Assembly (NCBI RefSeq): GCF_000612845.1 | Contig: NZ_CCAT010000043.1 | Coordinates: 186,001-250,000, forward strand | Source: Clostridium ihumii AP5 | GTDB taxonomy: Bacteria > Bacillota > Clostridia > Clostridiales > Clostridiaceae | Direction of reading: 5' to 3' | DNA: 64,000 nt | In this document: one piece after another, positions 8,414 to 15,417 of the stretch | How positions within the stretch are numbered: the stretch's first letter is position 1 | How the letters are laid out: each line of letters starts with the position of its first letter | Notes under the pieces: generated by a model | Seen by the model: the letters and a program-made list of their open reading frames with translations, nothing else | Told to the model about the DNA's origin: nothing | The model's database searches: none | Translations under genes and position numbers: made by a program

Positions 8414-9284
8414 AGTAATTAATATTAAAAACTTTACTAAAAGTTATGGTAGTTCAAGAGGTGTTATTGATTTAAATTTATTTGTTGAAAAAGGAGATAT
8501 ATTTGGATTTATGGGTCCTAATGGAGCAGGAAAATCAACAACTATTAGAAGTATCTTAGGACTTATATCACCAACAAGTGGAGAAATTGAAGTGTTTGGT
8601 AAAAATAATAAAAACAATTTAACTGATATTTTAAAAAGAATTGGATATATGCCCTCAGAGGCAATGTTTTATCCTAATATGAAAGTTTGCGATGTTATAA
8701 AATTAGCAGCAGACATCCACAAAAAGGATTGTAGTATGGAGGCAGAAATATTATGCAAAAGACTAAAAGTAGATAAAAAGAAAAGGATAAGTGAGCTATC
8801 TTTAGGAAATAGAAAAAAAGTTAGTATTATTTGTGCAATGCAACATAAACCAGAATTATATATATTTGATGAGCCAACATCTGGACTTGATCCACTTATG
8901 CAACAAGAGTTTTTTAATTTAATTAAGGAAAGAAATGAAGAGGGATCAACAATATTTTTATCATCACATGTACTTGGAGAAATTCAAAGATATTGTAATA
9001 AAGTTGCAATTATAAAAGAAGGAAAACTTGTTAAGGTAGATACTGTAGAATCACTTTCAAAAACAAAATCAAGAAGAGTTACTATATATGGTATAAATAA
9101 TATTGAAAAATTAGATGAAATATATGATGTTACTGTTAGTAGTGAAAGTATAAGTTTTTTATATAATGGAGAAATGTCAATTCTAATTAATTCATTAAAT
9201 GGTATTAATATAAAGGATATTATAATTGAAGAACCGTCACTGGAAGAGATATTTATGCATTTTTATGATGGAGGTGTTAATTAG
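8406..9284 (+). CDS. ABC transporter ATP-binding protein (ABC-2 exporter)
   Basis: This 292-residue ATPase contains Walker A GPNGAGKST, a degenerate signature LSLGNRKK, Walker B LYIFDEPTSGLDP and the switch histidine in SSHVLGE. It powers the permease encoded next, whose GTG start overlaps its stop by one base. The C-terminal extension of about 70 residues is usual in drug, peptide or natrium exporters of this class. ATG 8406 is preferred to GTG 8394 because AAAGGTG is correctly spaced for it. The substrate is unknown; antimicrobial export is typical for the family. Confidence 0.9.
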   Translation: MNKVINIKNFTKSYGSSRGVIDLNLFVEKGDIFGFMGPNGAGKSTTIRSILGLISPTSGEIEVFGKNNKNNLTDILKRIGYMPSEAMFYPNMKVCDVIKLAADIHKKDCSMEAEILCKRLKVDKKKRISELSLGNRKKVSIICAMQHKPELYIFDEPTSGLDPLMQQEFFNLIKERNEEGSTIFLSSHVLGEIQRYCNKVAIIKEGKLVKVDTVESLSKTKSRRVTIYGINNIEKLDEIYDVTVSSESISFLYNGEMSILINSLNGINIKDIIIEEPSLEEIFMHFYDGGVN

Positions 9285-10072
9285 TGATTATTTTAAAACA
9301 TGAAATGAAAATGTCATTAAAAACCTTAATGATTTGGTCAATGTCAGTTGCAATTATGATTTTAGCATTCATACTCATGTTTCCAGGGCTTAAAGATTCT
9401 ATGTCAGATATGGCTAATAAATTTTCTTCTATGGGAGGTTTTTCAGATGCATTTGGTCTTGATAAACTTAATATTGGAACAATAATGGGCTTTTATGGCA
9501 CAGAGATAGGAACAGTTTTTGCTATTTGTGGTTCAATATTTGCTGCTATAATTGCTGGAAGTGTTTTATCTAAAGAAGAAGAAGGTCATACAGCTGAATT
9601 TCTTTTTACATTGCCATGTAGTAGAAAAAGTGTAGTTCTTCAAAAAGGAATTGCTGTTATATGTAATATATTAATATTTAATGCTATTTGCATAGTAATT
9701 TCATTAATCTCTTTTAAAATAATAGGAGAAGATATTTTATATAAAGAGTTTTTTTCATATCATTTAACACAACTTATTATGCAATTTGAAATTGGGGCAG
9801 TTACATTTGCTATTTCATCTTTTCAAAAAAACACAAGTGTAGTATTAGGAATTGGTTTTGCTTTAATACTATATTTTTTAGATATGATTGTAAGAATAAT
9901 TCCTAATACAGAAATATTAAAATATTTTACTCCATTTTATTATGCAAATGCTGCTGATATATTAAGTGGTGGTAAGCCACATTTAAATCTTATATTTCTA
10001 GGAATATTTGTTACATTTTTAATGATAACTATAGCTTTTAGTAAGTATACAAGAAAAGACTTAAAATCATAA
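9284..10072 (+). CDS. ABC-2 type transporter permease
   Basis: This 262-residue membrane protein has about six hydrophobic helices and the layout of ABC-2 permeases: an N-terminal cytoplasmic stretch (MIILKHEMKMSLKTLMIWS), a large first loop, and the motif SGSVLSKEEEGHTAEFLFTL followed by PCSRKSVVLQKG, which is the coupling region typical of the family. The GTG start overlaps the ATPase stop, indicating translational coupling and 1:1 production. Substrate not inferable. Confidence 0.88.
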   Translation: MIILKHEMKMSLKTLMIWSMSVAIMILAFILMFPGLKDSMSDMANKFSSMGGFSDAFGLDKLNIGTIMGFYGTEIGTVFAICGSIFAAIIAGSVLSKEEEGHTAEFLFTLPCSRKSVVLQKGIAVICNILIFNAICIVISLISFKIIGEDILYKEFFSYHLTQLIMQFEIGAVTFAISSFQKNTSVVLGIGFALILYFLDMIVRIIPNTEILKYFTPFYYANAADILSGGKPHLNLIFLGIFVTFLMITIAFSKYTRKDLKS

Positions 10073-10079
10073 ATAACAA

Positions 10080-10250
10080 AAAGCTTTAATGTGTATTATG
10101 ACGATTATTTCTTCATTTATTATTTTTGGTCATGTAGAAATTATAATAATTGCTTATGGATTTTAAACCATTGAAAATGTAGATGAAATTATGGAAAAAT
10201 AATAAATTAGTTATAGATACAATGATTAATTATATAGAAGAAAGATTGTA
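10080..10250 (+). pseudogene. Degraded coding remnant, possibly a TetR C-terminus
   Basis: Between the ABC permease and the terminator the DNA still reads as broken protein: IIAYGF, a stop codon, TIENVDEIMEK, then in another frame NNKLVIDTMINYIEERL ending in TAA at 10250. Such a string resembles the C-terminal helices of TetR-type regulators, which often accompany ABC-2 exporters. The interruption by a stop and a frame change points to a pseudogene. The family assignment is weak. Confidence 0.25.
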
Positions 10251-10310
10251 AAGCTAAAACCATAACCTCTAGTATGAAAATTATTATACTAAAGGCTATG
10301 ATTTTAGCTT
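10251..10310. terminator. Bidirectional terminator
   Basis: AAGCTAAAA at 10251-10259 pairs with TTTTAGCTT at 10302-10310 as the base of a long imperfect stem. It overlaps the stop codon of the minus-strand gene and separates it from the plus-strand ABC operon. Confidence 0.65.
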
Positions 10311-10504
10311 TATTTTTTAAATAGTCCTATTTTATAATTTCTACATTTATCATTTTTAGAAAAAATTCCAACAATAAACAATGAAGAACCTAATCCTACT
10401 AAAAATCCCTTTATAAATTCAGGAAGTATATTAAAACAGTTTGATAGTAAAAATATGGCATAAAATAATATACCAAACCTTATATAATTGTTTGAACTTT
10501 TCAT
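10310..10504 (-). CDS. Small membrane protein (64 aa), XRE operon
   Basis: This 64-residue protein has two hydrophobic helices (FGILFYAIFLLSNCFNIL and FIKGFLVGLGSSLFIVGIF) and a short basic tail. I do not recognise a family. ACCTCC read in reverse gives GGAGGT nine bases before the ATG at 10504, so the longer reading frame to 10570 is not used. It is the last gene of a four-gene minus-strand operon led by an XRE regulator, and follows another small membrane protein by 16 bp. Such regulator-plus-membrane-protein operons are common in clostridia; function unknown. Confidence 0.65.
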   Translation of the reverse strand: MKSSNNYIRFGILFYAIFLLSNCFNILPEFIKGFLVGLGSSLFIVGIFSKNDKCRNYKIGLFKK

Positions 10505-10520
10505 AGTAGTATAACCTCCA

Positions 10521-10784
10521 TTAAATAAAAAAAATATCAAATATACAGTATGAAAACAAAAATATTCCAATAACTAGCGATATATACCAAACTAAAGTTG
10601 TGTTTTTCAAAACTTCATTGCATTCTTTATTAGTTTTTATATTCAGTAAATTACTAATAGATATCATCATTAAAACAATAGGCATCATTAAATCATGATA
10701 CTTATCTACAAATAAAGTAAATATAAGCATAATGAACAAAATAATAATAAATATCATATAAAAAATTTTTAAATTCTTCTTCAT
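10521..10784 (-). CDS. Small membrane protein (87 aa), XRE operon
   Basis: This 87-residue protein has three hydrophobic stretches: an N-terminal FYMIFIIILFIMLIFTLFV, a middle one at about 33-48, and TLVWYISLVIGIFLFSYCIF near the end. No family recognised. The ATG at 10784 is chosen since AGGTGA lies five bases upstream; a GTG three codons earlier has no room for a ribosome site. It begins nine bases after the stop of the preceding operon gene and is probably translated from the same message. Confidence 0.65.
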   Translation of the reverse strand: MKKNLKIFYMIFIIILFIMLIFTLFVDKYHDLMMPIVLMMISISNLLNIKTNKECNEVLKNTTLVWYISLVIGIFLFSYCIFDIFFI

Positions 10785-10793
10785 GTCGTTCAC

Positions 10794-11255
10794 CTAACAT
10801 TTCTTCAAATAATAAAGTTTAAATCCAACTTTTATAAAACTTAAAAGAAACAACACCATAACAAGGGTATAAAAAACTATTTCATTAAAAAATCCAGAAA
10901 TTATAGTAAGAAAAGCAATTAAAATTAAAGAAACAGTAGAGCTACTTGAAGAAGTTTTGCTTAAAATATGCTTTTTTCTTTCATCATTTTCTTCAATATA
11001 AAGTTTTTTAAGTTCATCATTGCTATTTAAAGCTTTTCTATATCTAATAATACCAAGTACAAATAGTAATTCTAGTCCTACAAAGAAACCAGTTTGAAAA
11101 CCTTGTATTCTTCCACTAGCTATTTTACTTGTATTTGCAAATAAGTTAAGTTTAGTTGAATAATAATTTATAAATGCAATAAAAATGCATGCAATTATAT
11201 TAAAAGTTATTAATAATATCATCTTTAGTTTAATTGATTTTTTAAAACTATCCAT
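10794..11255 (-). CDS. Four-helix membrane protein with DUF2178/DUF3796-like layout
   Basis: This 153-residue protein has two N-terminal helices, a cytoplasmic loop with the motif LKKLYIEENDERKKHI, and two C-terminal helices. The acidic DER-K loop between helix pairs is typical of small clostridial membrane proteins encoded beside an XRE repressor (DUF2178/DUF3796-like); the exact family is uncertain. Its start follows directly on the regulator's stop codon, and its ribosome site (GGAGGAG) lies in the last codons of the regulator, so translation of the two is linked. Confidence 0.65.
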   Translation of the reverse strand: MDSFKKSIKLKMILLITFNIIACIFIAFINYYSTKLNLFANTSKIASGRIQGFQTGFFVGLELLFVLGIIRYRKALNSNDELKKLYIEENDERKKHILSKTSSSSSTVSLILIAFLTIISGFFNEIVFYTLVMVLFLLSFIKVGFKLYYLKKC

Positions 11256-11462
11256 TTAAATCTCCTCCACATCTGAAAAATCAAATACTTCTTCTATAGA
11301 AAGTTTAAAATATTTAGAAATTTTATATGCTAAAACAAGGGAAGCTGTATATTTTTCACGTTCTATAGATGTAATTGTTTGTCTTGTAACACCAACAGCC
11401 TGTGCTAATTCTTCTTGCGAAATTTTATTTTTCTTTCGTAATTCTTGAATTTTAGTTTTCAA
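11256..11462 (-). CDS. XRE-family helix-turn-helix regulator
   Basis: This 68-residue protein is almost entirely one helix-turn-helix domain: [20 protein letters not shown] then [14 protein letters not shown] and the closing SIEEVFDF. It matches the short, single-domain XRE regulators that control small membrane-protein operons. It leads the operon 11462-10310, and palindromic sites TGTAAAGTTAACTTTACA lie immediately upstream, so autorepression is the natural inference. No ligand domain is present. Confidence 0.9.
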   Translation of the reverse strand: MKTKIQELRKKNKISQEELAQAVGVTRQTITSIEREKYTASLVLAYKISKYFKLSIEEVFDFSDVEEI

Positions 11463-11475
11463 AGCAATCCTCCTT

Positions 11476-11539
11476 TGTAAAGTTAACTTTACAATTTAAG
11501 TATAGTATACTTTGCACAAAATGTAAAGCTTACTTTGCA
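11476..11539 (-). promoter_or_regulatory. Palindromic operator pair of the XRE operon
   Basis: A perfect 18-bp palindrome TGTAAAGTTAACTTTACA lies at 11476-11493, just before the regulator gene. A second, near-perfect TGTAAAGCTTACTTTGCA lies at 11522-11539. A half site TTGCAAAGT occurs at 11570-11578. Between the two palindromes a minus-strand TATACT (11504-11509) is a candidate -10. The arrangement suits cooperative repression by the XRE protein. Confidence 0.6.
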
Positions 11540-11585
11540 ATATTAATTTTATAGGATATTGAATTAACATTGCAAAGTGAGGTAT

Positions 11586-11670
11586 TATAGGGTTCTAAGT
11601 TGAAAATTTAAACAACACATTTATCAATTGAAAATTTTTTTCTTTCAATTGATAATTTTAATTCTAAATT
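11586..11670 (+). repeat. Partial TATAGGGTTCCAAG-type repeat (copy E)
   Basis: It begins TATAGGGTTCTAAGTTGAAA and continues with the conserved inner hairpin of the family (TTATCAATTGAAA at 11621-11633 with TTTCAATTGATAA at 11643-11655). The opposite end is not recognisable. It sits upstream of the XRE operon. Confidence 0.5.
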
Positions 11671-11794
11671 TTAATATATATTTTTTATTGACATTTGACG
11701 GTGAACAATGAATGAAAAAATCACAATAAGACTGTTGGAATTTCAAATTGTAATGAGAAAAGGAGGTATATATTATAATTGTTTTAATAATATA
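11671..11794. other. Gene-free intergenic stretch
   Basis: AT-rich sequence between the repeat fragment and the LysR terminator. It contains an AAAAGGAGGTATA ribosome-site-like string at about 11759-11771, but no start codon with an open frame follows it. No other signal seen. Confidence 0.4.
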
Positions 11795-11848
11795 ATTTTC
11801 ATTAAAAGTGCTTACATTTTTGATATGGTCACTTTTAATGAAAATTTT
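11795..11848 (-). terminator. Terminator-like hairpin downstream of the LysR gene
   Basis: A perfect 16-bp stem (11795-11810 with 11830-11845) lies just past the LysR gene's stop codon. The T-run on the minus-strand side is weak, so termination is likely but not certain. Confidence 0.55.
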
Positions 11849-11866
11849 TAAGCAAATGTTTATATG

Positions 11867-12760
11867 TTAAATATTACTATGTCTTAAAAGAAACTTTTGG
11901 AATTCCTTTGAAGCTAAACTATGAGGATGTTGTGTATCGTATATTAGACTGATATATCGATTAGGAAGAATTTCTTTAAGATTAATCTGAAATACTTCAC
12001 CTTTTTTTATTGATTCAAAGGCCATGTCTTCTGGAATAAATCCAAGGCCTAAATTATGTTTAACCATTGGAAGTATTAAATCTGATGTAGCAGATTCAAT
12101 ACTTGGAGATAATAAAAGTTTATTACGCCTAAATACATCTTCCATAAAGTCTCTTGATTTTGTTCCATTAGAAAAACTTATAATAGGATAATCTATTAAA
12201 TCTTTTAAAGAAATACATTTATCTTTAAGATGGCAGAAAGTATTTCCTGCAATTAATATATCTTGAATAGTTTTTAGGTTTGTATAATTCATATTAGGAT
12301 ATATAGTAAAAGGAGTTGCAGTAACAGCCATATCAACAACTCCGTTTTTTAATGAATCTATAGCTTCATCTGTTGAAAAATTATTAATTTTAAACTTTAC
12401 ATTTGGGTATTTAAGATGAAACTTATCTAATTCATCAAATAGAAAACAGTGAAGAGCAGTTTCTGTTGTACCTAAATATACTATACCACCATCTAAACTG
12501 ATTGAATTAATAAGTTCAGATTCACCTTTAAGAAATTGTTCACATCCTATAGCTACATATTCATATAGTTGCTCACCTTCGGGTGTTAATTCAATGCCAC
12601 GATTATTTCGTGTAAAAAGTCTACAACCAAGCTGATGTTCTAGATTATGTATGGTGTGACTAACTGAAGATTGACTTGTTAATAAAACATTTGCTGCTTT
12701 AGTAAAATTTTTATATTTACAAACATAATAAAAAACTTTGTAATAATCATAACTTATCAT
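11867..12760 (-). CDS. LysR-family transcriptional regulator
   Basis: This 297-residue LysR regulator has an N-terminal winged helix (YDYYKVFYYVCKYKNFTKAA then SQSSVSHTIHNLEHQLGCRL) and a C-terminal effector domain with the usual alternating segments (IVYLGTTETAL; DMAVTATPF; GLGFIPEDMAF). ATG 12760 is preferred because GGAGGC lies just upstream; an extension to 12790 lacks a site. It is transcribed divergently from the MATE exporter 125 bp away, so the likely role is control of that exporter in response to a small ligand, plus autorepression. Confidence 0.92.
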   Translation of the reverse strand: MISYDYYKVFYYVCKYKNFTKAANVLLTSQSSVSHTIHNLEHQLGCRLFTRNNRGIELTPEGEQLYEYVAIGCEQFLKGESELINSISLDGGIVYLGTTETALHCFLFDELDKFHLKYPNVKFKINNFSTDEAIDSLKNGVVDMAVTATPFTIYPNMNYTNLKTIQDILIAGNTFCHLKDKCISLKDLIDYPIISFSNGTKSRDFMEDVFRRNKLLLSPSIESATSDLILPMVKHNLGLGFIPEDMAFESIKKGEVFQINLKEILPNRYISLIYDTQHPHSLASKEFQKFLLRHSNI

Positions 12761-12791
12761 AGTGAGCCTCCTGACATGAAAAAAATTCATA

Positions 12792-12852
12792 ATAAGTATA
12801 TTATATTATCATTTTACAATATATTGAATAAATTTTATACTTATATTATGTA
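12792..12852 (+). promoter_or_regulatory. Divergent LysR/MATE control region
   Basis: An inverted repeat ATAAGTATA (12792-12800) and TATACTTAT (12836-12844) lies between the divergent genes. On the plus strand TTGAAT (12824-12829) and TATGTA (12847-12852), 17 bp apart, form a plausible promoter for the MATE gene, with the right arm inside the spacer. This fits a LysR target, but is inferred from position only. Confidence 0.4.
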
Positions 12853-12885
12853 TAGGATTACAAATAACTTTAGGGGGAACTATAA

Positions 12886-14229
12886 ATGAATAAGGATTTA
12901 ACCGTTGGAAAACCAGAAGTGGTTTTATGGAAATTTTCTCTTCCGCTCTTTGGAAGTATTATATTTCAACAGTTATATAATATTGCAGATAGCCTTGTAG
13001 CAGGAAAGTTTGTTGGTGAAAATGCACTTGCAGCAGTAGGAAATTCATATGAAATAACATTAATTTATATTGCATTTGCATTTGGTTGCAATATTGGTTG
13101 TTCAGTTATTGTATCACAATTATTTGGTGCTAAAAAATGGTCAGAATTAAAAACTGCAGTAAATACTACATTAATTTCAAGTGGAGTTTTATGTTTAACT
13201 TTAATGATACTTGGATTTTTATTATGTCCTTTTTTATTACATTTAATTAATACACCAAGTGAAATATTTGATGATTCAATGCTTTACTTAAATATATACA
13301 CAGGTGGACTTATATTCTTATTTTTCTATAATATAGCTACAGGAATATTCTCAGCAATGGGGGATTCTAAAACACCATTTATATTTTTAGCAATATCATC
13401 TACAGCAAATGTGTTTATAGATATCTTATTTGTAAAAGCTTTTAATATGGGTATTGCAGGTGTTGCATGGGCTACATTTTTGTGTCAAGGTGTAAGTTGT
13501 CTTTTAGCACTTGTCACAGTTTTTAAAAGATTATCAACAATACATACAGAGAAAAAGAGCAAGATTTTTTCTGTAAAAATATTTAAAAAGATTTCAGCTA
13601 TAGCTATTCCAAGTATACTTCAACAAAGTTTTATTTCAGTTGGGAATATAATTATTCAAGGAATTATTAATAGTTATGGAGCAAGTGTTATTGCTGGATA
13701 TTCAGCATCTATAAAGCTTAATAATCTTGTAATTACATCTTTTTCAACCCTTGGAAATGGAATGTCAAACTTTGTGGCACAAAATATAGGAGCAAATAAA
13801 CAGGAACGTATAAAAAAAGGTTTCCGTGGTGGACTTATAATGGTATATGTAATTTCCATACCAATAGTAATACTTTATTTTATATTTGGAAGAAGTATGG
13901 TGCATATATTTATGAATCAAAGTACTGGAGATGCTATAGATACTGGTATTCAGTTTTTAAAAATTGTTTCACCATTTTATTTTGTAGTATCTACAAAATT
14001 AATTGCAGATGGAGTATTAAGAGGCGCTGGTGCAATGAAATTATTTATGTTTGCAACTTTTACTGATTTAATTTTAAGAGTTGTACTTGCAAAAGTTTTA
14101 TCAATGGAATTTGGAGTTATTGGAATATGGTATGCATGGCCAATTGGTTGGGCAATTGGAACTATTTTATCTGTTATATTTTACAAAAAAGGCCATTGGC
14201 ATAAACAGTTAGTAGATGTTAGTGTATAG
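12886..14229 (+). CDS. MATE-family multidrug efflux transporter
   Basis: This 447-residue protein has twelve predicted membrane helices in two homologous halves. MATE motifs are clear: LPLFGSIIFQQLYNIADSLV near the N-terminus, GKFVGENALAAVGNS after it, and the second-half equivalents IAIPSILQQSFISVGNIIIQ and GNGMSNFVAQNIGANKQER. Such proteins expel cationic drugs or metabolites in exchange for Na+ or H+. GGGGGAA precedes the ATG. It is paired with the divergent LysR regulator and followed by a strong terminator, so it is a single-gene unit. The substrate is unknown. Confidence 0.93.
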   Translation: MNKDLTVGKPEVVLWKFSLPLFGSIIFQQLYNIADSLVAGKFVGENALAAVGNSYEITLIYIAFAFGCNIGCSVIVSQLFGAKKWSELKTAVNTTLISSGVLCLTLMILGFLLCPFLLHLINTPSEIFDDSMLYLNIYTGGLIFLFFYNIATGIFSAMGDSKTPFIFLAISSTANVFIDILFVKAFNMGIAGVAWATFLCQGVSCLLALVTVFKRLSTIHTEKKSKIFSVKIFKKISAIAIPSILQQSFISVGNIIIQGIINSYGASVIAGYSASIKLNNLVITSFSTLGNGMSNFVAQNIGANKQERIKKGFRGGLIMVYVISIPIVILYFIFGRSMVHIFMNQSTGDAIDTGIQFLKIVSPFYFVVSTKLIADGVLRGAGAMKLFMFATFTDLILRVVLAKVLSMEFGVIGIWYAWPIGWAIGTILSVIFYKKGHWHKQLVDVSV

Positions 14230-14270
14230 AGATAATTAATTAATTTCTTATACAAAATTAGTAAATACTT

Positions 14271-14311
14271 AAAACCTTTAAATTTATTAAGTAAATTTAA
14301 AGGTTTTTTTA
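14271..14311 (+). terminator. Rho-independent terminator of the MATE gene
   Basis: A perfect 16-bp stem (14271-14286 with 14292-14307) followed by a T run. Confidence 0.85.
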
Positions 14312-14375
14312 TTGTATAGCATATTGAAATTGAAAACTAATTCACAAACAAAATAATTAAAAGTCTATTTATTTA

Positions 14376-14404
14376 TAGACAAATTTTAAAATTGCTCATA
14401 TAAT
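14376..14404 (+). promoter_or_regulatory. Promoter of the DUF2087 regulator gene
   Basis: TAGACA (14376-14381), a 17-bp spacer and a perfect TATAAT (14399-14404), 36 bp before the ATG. The -35 lies in the right arm of a small hairpin (GTCTAT/ATAGAC). Confidence 0.6.
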
Positions 14405-14440
14405 AAATATATAAATTAGTATGAAGGGATGTTGAATAAG

Positions 14441-15211
14441 ATGAATGAAAATGATAAAGAATTATTTTGGGAGGCAAATGTTGATGAAGTAAAAAAAGGA
14501 TATATTGAACTAGAAGATTGCTACAAATGCATAATTTGTGAGGAAGAATTTGAAAAGGGTAGAGTCTATGAAATAAATTCTAATTTTTATGATTGTAAAA
14601 AAGCTATGGAAATTCATATACTTGAAAAGCATGGTTCTACATTAAATTATTTATTAAATATGAACCCAACATTTATAGGTATATCACAAGTACAAAGGGA
14701 AGTACTATTTCTAATGGCAATGGGATTAAGTGATAAGGAAATAGCTATAAAATTAGGAGTTGCACAATCTACAATAAGAAATCATCGTTATAAGTTACGT
14801 GAGAAGGAAAAGCAAGCAAGATTATTTTTAGCAATGATGGAATTAATATCAACAAATGCAAAGAAAAATCTAACTGTATTAGATAAAGAGATGTTATGTG
14901 ATGCACATAAAACAGCAACTACTATTGATGATAGATATAATATTACAGATAAAGAAAGAGAAACTACTATTAAAAATTACATTGATGAAACTGGAGCAAT
15001 AAAAACATTTCCATCTAAAGAAAAGAAGAAAATTATAATTTTAACTGAAATAGTTAAGAATTTTTCAAAAGGTAAAAAATATTCCGAAAAAGAAATAAAT
15101 AGAATTTTAAAACGAGTATATGAAGATTATGCAACAATTAGAAGAGCATTAGTTGAATATGGGTTTATTGAACGTTCTAATGATTGTAGCAGTTATTGGG
15201 TAAAAGAGTAA
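14441..15211 (+). CDS. LuxR-type HTH regulator with C-terminal DUF2087 domain
   Basis: This 256-residue protein has an N-terminal region with a C-X2-C pair (CYKCIICEEEF) and a downstream histidine pair in EIHILEKHG, suggesting a small metal site. A LuxR-like helix-turn-helix follows (SQVQREVLFLMAMGLSDKEI then VAQSTIRNHRYKLR, about 81-118). The C-terminal DUF2087 domain spans about 190-255 (FPSKEKKKIIILTEIVKNF to YWVKE). DUF2087 proteins are annotated as transcriptional regulators of unknown signal. ATG 14441 has GAAGGG upstream, at slightly long spacing. The MFS exporter follows 206 bp later and may be its target. Confidence 0.8.
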   Translation: MNENDKELFWEANVDEVKKGYIELEDCYKCIICEEEFEKGRVYEINSNFYDCKKAMEIHILEKHGSTLNYLLNMNPTFIGISQVQREVLFLMAMGLSDKEIAIKLGVAQSTIRNHRYKLREKEKQARLFLAMMELISTNAKKNLTVLDKEMLCDAHKTATTIDDRYNITDKERETTIKNYIDETGAIKTFPSKEKKKIIILTEIVKNFSKGKKYSEKEINRILKRVYEDYATIRRALVEYGFIERSNDCSSYWVKE

Positions 15212-15284
15212 CTATAATAGAAAATAAATTAAATATGTGGTATTATCTAATTAGGAAATAAATGTTAAAATGGAGAGTTTAAAA

Positions 15285-15323
15285 ATGAAATTGTGCATTG
15301 TTTTTGCTCTATGCAAAGTCTAG
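15285..15323 (+). CDS. Leader peptide of the MFS exporter (12 aa)
   Basis: ATG at 15285 opens a 12-codon frame, MKLCIVFALCKV, ending in TAG at 15321. It has its own ribosome site, GGAGAG, eight bases upstream. It is hydrophobic and short like the stalling leader peptides of macrolide and phenicol resistance genes. The stop codon and last codons fall inside the first hairpin of the attenuator. Its reality rests on this architecture; no peptide homology is claimed. Confidence 0.6.
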   Translation: MKLCIVFALCKV

Positions 15324-15414
15324 AAAGGGCGTTTTGCATAGAGTAAGTTAATAAAATTCGACCATCGAGACTTTGCTTTTATTATTAATTAATAAAATAA
15401 AAAGGAGCAAAGTC
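15305..15414 (+). promoter_or_regulatory. Translational attenuator with competing hairpins
   Basis: Four segments are visible. Segment 1 (15305-15317) pairs with segment 2 (15333-15345) in a 13-bp stem built on CTCTATGCAAA/TTTGCATAGAG. Segment 3 (15369-15377, GACTTTGCT) pairs with segment 4 (15406-15414, AGCAAAGTC), which includes the end of the AAGGAG ribosome site of the exporter. Segment 3 can instead pair with GCAAAGTCT at 15313-15321 in the leader (9 bp). So one pairing hides and another exposes the ribosome site. No T run follows the stems, which favours translational control over transcription termination. Confidence 0.65.
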
Positions 15415-15417
15415 AAA

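Noticed and set aside
15305-15345. Transcription terminator in the MFS leader.
   Set aside because: The 13-bp hairpin is not followed by a T run (the next bases are AGTTAATAAAATTCG), so translational control fits better.
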